A stretch of 64,000 bases of DNA from an uncultured Alistipes sp. GTDB taxonomy: Bacteria > Bacteroidota > Bacteroidia > Bacteroidales > Rikenellaceae. The notes beneath the pieces were generated by a model. It saw only the letters and a list, made by a program, of their open reading frames with translations, did not search any database and was not told where the DNA came from. The number at the start of each line of letters is the position of its first letter. The first letter of the stretch is position 1. This document shows, piece by piece, positions 63,070 through 64,000 of this stretch. The DNA lies in NCBI GenBank assembly GCA_910577475.1, contig CAJTLJ010000005.1:86623-150622 (forward strand), written 5' to 3'. Position numbers and translations under genes: made by a program.

Positions 63070-63615
63070 ATTATATTCCTTACCAAAATATAGTTTAATT
63101 TCCACAAAATTACTAATAAATCAGGAGATTAAGGTAACATTGCTATGTTTTTTTCTTAATCTAGTTGGTTTTTCGGGATATTCGTCGGCACACGATTCTT
63201 AAACTTATTTGGGCGATGGTGTGCCGACTATTGCAATACCTCTTTCTTTTGCATCTATGCCAAGAGGTGCTTTTACGAGGTTTCAGATGATTTTTCTTTT
63301 TTGATGACCTTTTGTGCCGTAAGCGGAAAGTGAATGCAGAGTGTGTCAGCCTGCCTCATGAATGAAACAGGCAGTCACACACAGCGAGCAAATCGGGAAG
63401 AATGACAGTTGCCGTCCGGCAGAACAAGTTCCATCGGATCGGAAACATTCATACTTCCTTTGTCGGGGCTTGCCCTTTTCACGCTTCCGGTGATGTCTTT
63501 TCCCTTTTTCGTGGTTCCTTTTTTACGGATTTTCTCCTGAAGTTTTTTCTACCCAATCTGCCTCCACTTCCGTTTACCTCCATTTTCGCGCCTTTCAGTG
63601 AGCCGCATCAGGCAG
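63070..63615. other. AT-rich spacer between gajA and truncated topB
   Basis: It holds the presumptive gajA promoter (TATATTTTG on the minus strand near 63085) and direct repeat 2. From 63460 to 63615 it holds T-rich sequence in which I see no gene. Confidence 0.45.
63220..63459 (+). repeat. Diverged direct repeat 2 flanking the defense module
   Basis: The partner of 58743-59037. The two repeats bracket a 4.2-kb segment that contains only gajA-gajB and debris. Confidence 0.75.
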
Positions 63616-64000
63616 TCATTTCCGTTCTGGGCGCAAAGGTAATTCCGGGATTGGACGGAAATGAAAGGTCAAGCCTCCTGTTTTCGGAAAAAATCTCCAG
63701 CCCTGCGGGTAGTATTTTTCGGAGAAAGCCTCGATCATGCGCCCGGCAATCATCTGATAGACGGTATTGTCCTCTTTGGAGAGGAAGAGCGGTTTCTCAC
63801 CCGTGACGAGCAGGGCATGGTGGTCTGTCACCTTGCCGTCGTCCACGCTGCGGCGTGTCGGGGCGGCTTTTGCCCGCACCTTGTCTTTCCATTCGGGCTG
63901 TGTGCCGATGAAAGCGAGCAGTTTGGGAATTTCGGCAAACACGTCTTCGGGGATGTAGCGGCTTCCCGTTCTCGGATAGGTTATCAACTTCTTTTCGTAG
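63616..64000 (-). pseudogene. topB: DNA topoisomerase III (TopB), 3'-truncated, runs off the right edge
   Basis: From the window edge the frame reads YEKKLITYPRTGSRYI, which holds the catalytic Tyr of type IA topoisomerases (TYPRT). PTRRSVDDGKVTDHHALLVTGE then VYQMIAGRMIEAFSEKY follow, as in conjugative-transposon TopB. After EAFSEK the family resemblance stops and the frame ends in YYPQGWRFFPKTG plus about 20 unrelated residues. The C-terminal domain is therefore missing. The 5' part lies outside the window. Confidence 0.8.

Overview
The window looks like a chromosome segment of a GC-rich Bacteroidales bacterium, most probably Alistipes (Rikenellaceae). The genus is an inference. It rests on sigma-ABfr type promoters (TTG, about 20 bp, TAnnTTTG) before many genes, an abundance of Bacteroidota lipoproteins and BspA-like or fimbrillin-like surface proteins, a DUF4295 gene beside rpmG/rpmB, a three-gene quinol:fumarate reductase, an SDR-type mannonate oxidoreductase beside uxuA, and GC-rich coding DNA up to about 57.9 kb. 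No rRNA and no CRISPR array were seen.

Layout. 0-7 kb: a modular lipoprotein, a WG-repeat kinase-like protein, a SlyD-type isomerase and a secreted heparinase-like lyase. 6.8-10.7 kb: pdxA-thrS-infC. 10.8-17 kb: a leftward run rpmH, murA, VWA protein, WG-repeat pseudokinase, trxB, rnz, SpoU methyltransferase, with ATGA/GTGA overlaps at the end. 17-20.8 kb: sulfatase, helical-repeat protein, CstA. 21-24.7 kb: tRNA-Thr with a decayed second copy, then two cassettes sharing a promoter, a long related 5' leader, a secreted LRR-type protein and the same terminator. 24.7-27.8 kb: DUF4295-rpmG-rpmB, cinA, pyrD. 27.9-30.4 kb: fimbrillin-like lipoprotein, its small partner peptide and tRNA-Ser. 30.5-37.4 kb: aminotransferase, small lipoproteins, surE plus a two-component system, yebC, folate cyclo-ligase. 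37.5-41 kb: frdCAB. 41-44 kb: a repeat-rich intergenic region, an MNT-HEPN protein and DAHP synthase-chorismate mutase. 44-51 kb: nucleoside kinase, 5'-nucleotidase-like lipoprotein, a degenerate nuclease-fold protein, ppdK. 51-55.5 kb: small envelope proteins and glyS-ruvX-def. 55.7-57.8 kb: the uxu operon for hexuronate catabolism.

From about 57.95 kb to the right edge the sequence becomes visibly AT-rich and mosaic. A 19/20-bp inverted repeat marks the junction. A gene remnant, two diverged direct repeats (58.74 and 63.22 kb) and a truncated topB of the conjugative-transposon type surround a two-gene OLD-family nuclease plus UvrD-like helicase operon. I read that operon as a Gabija anti-phage system carried as cargo by an integrated element.

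Most promising observations: the duplicated leader-gene-terminator cassettes (a candidate structured RNA), the VWA/WG-kinase-like set, the Gabija cargo between direct repeats, an infC gene that seems to start at AUC, and a MurA with Asp in place of the fosfomycin-target Cys.
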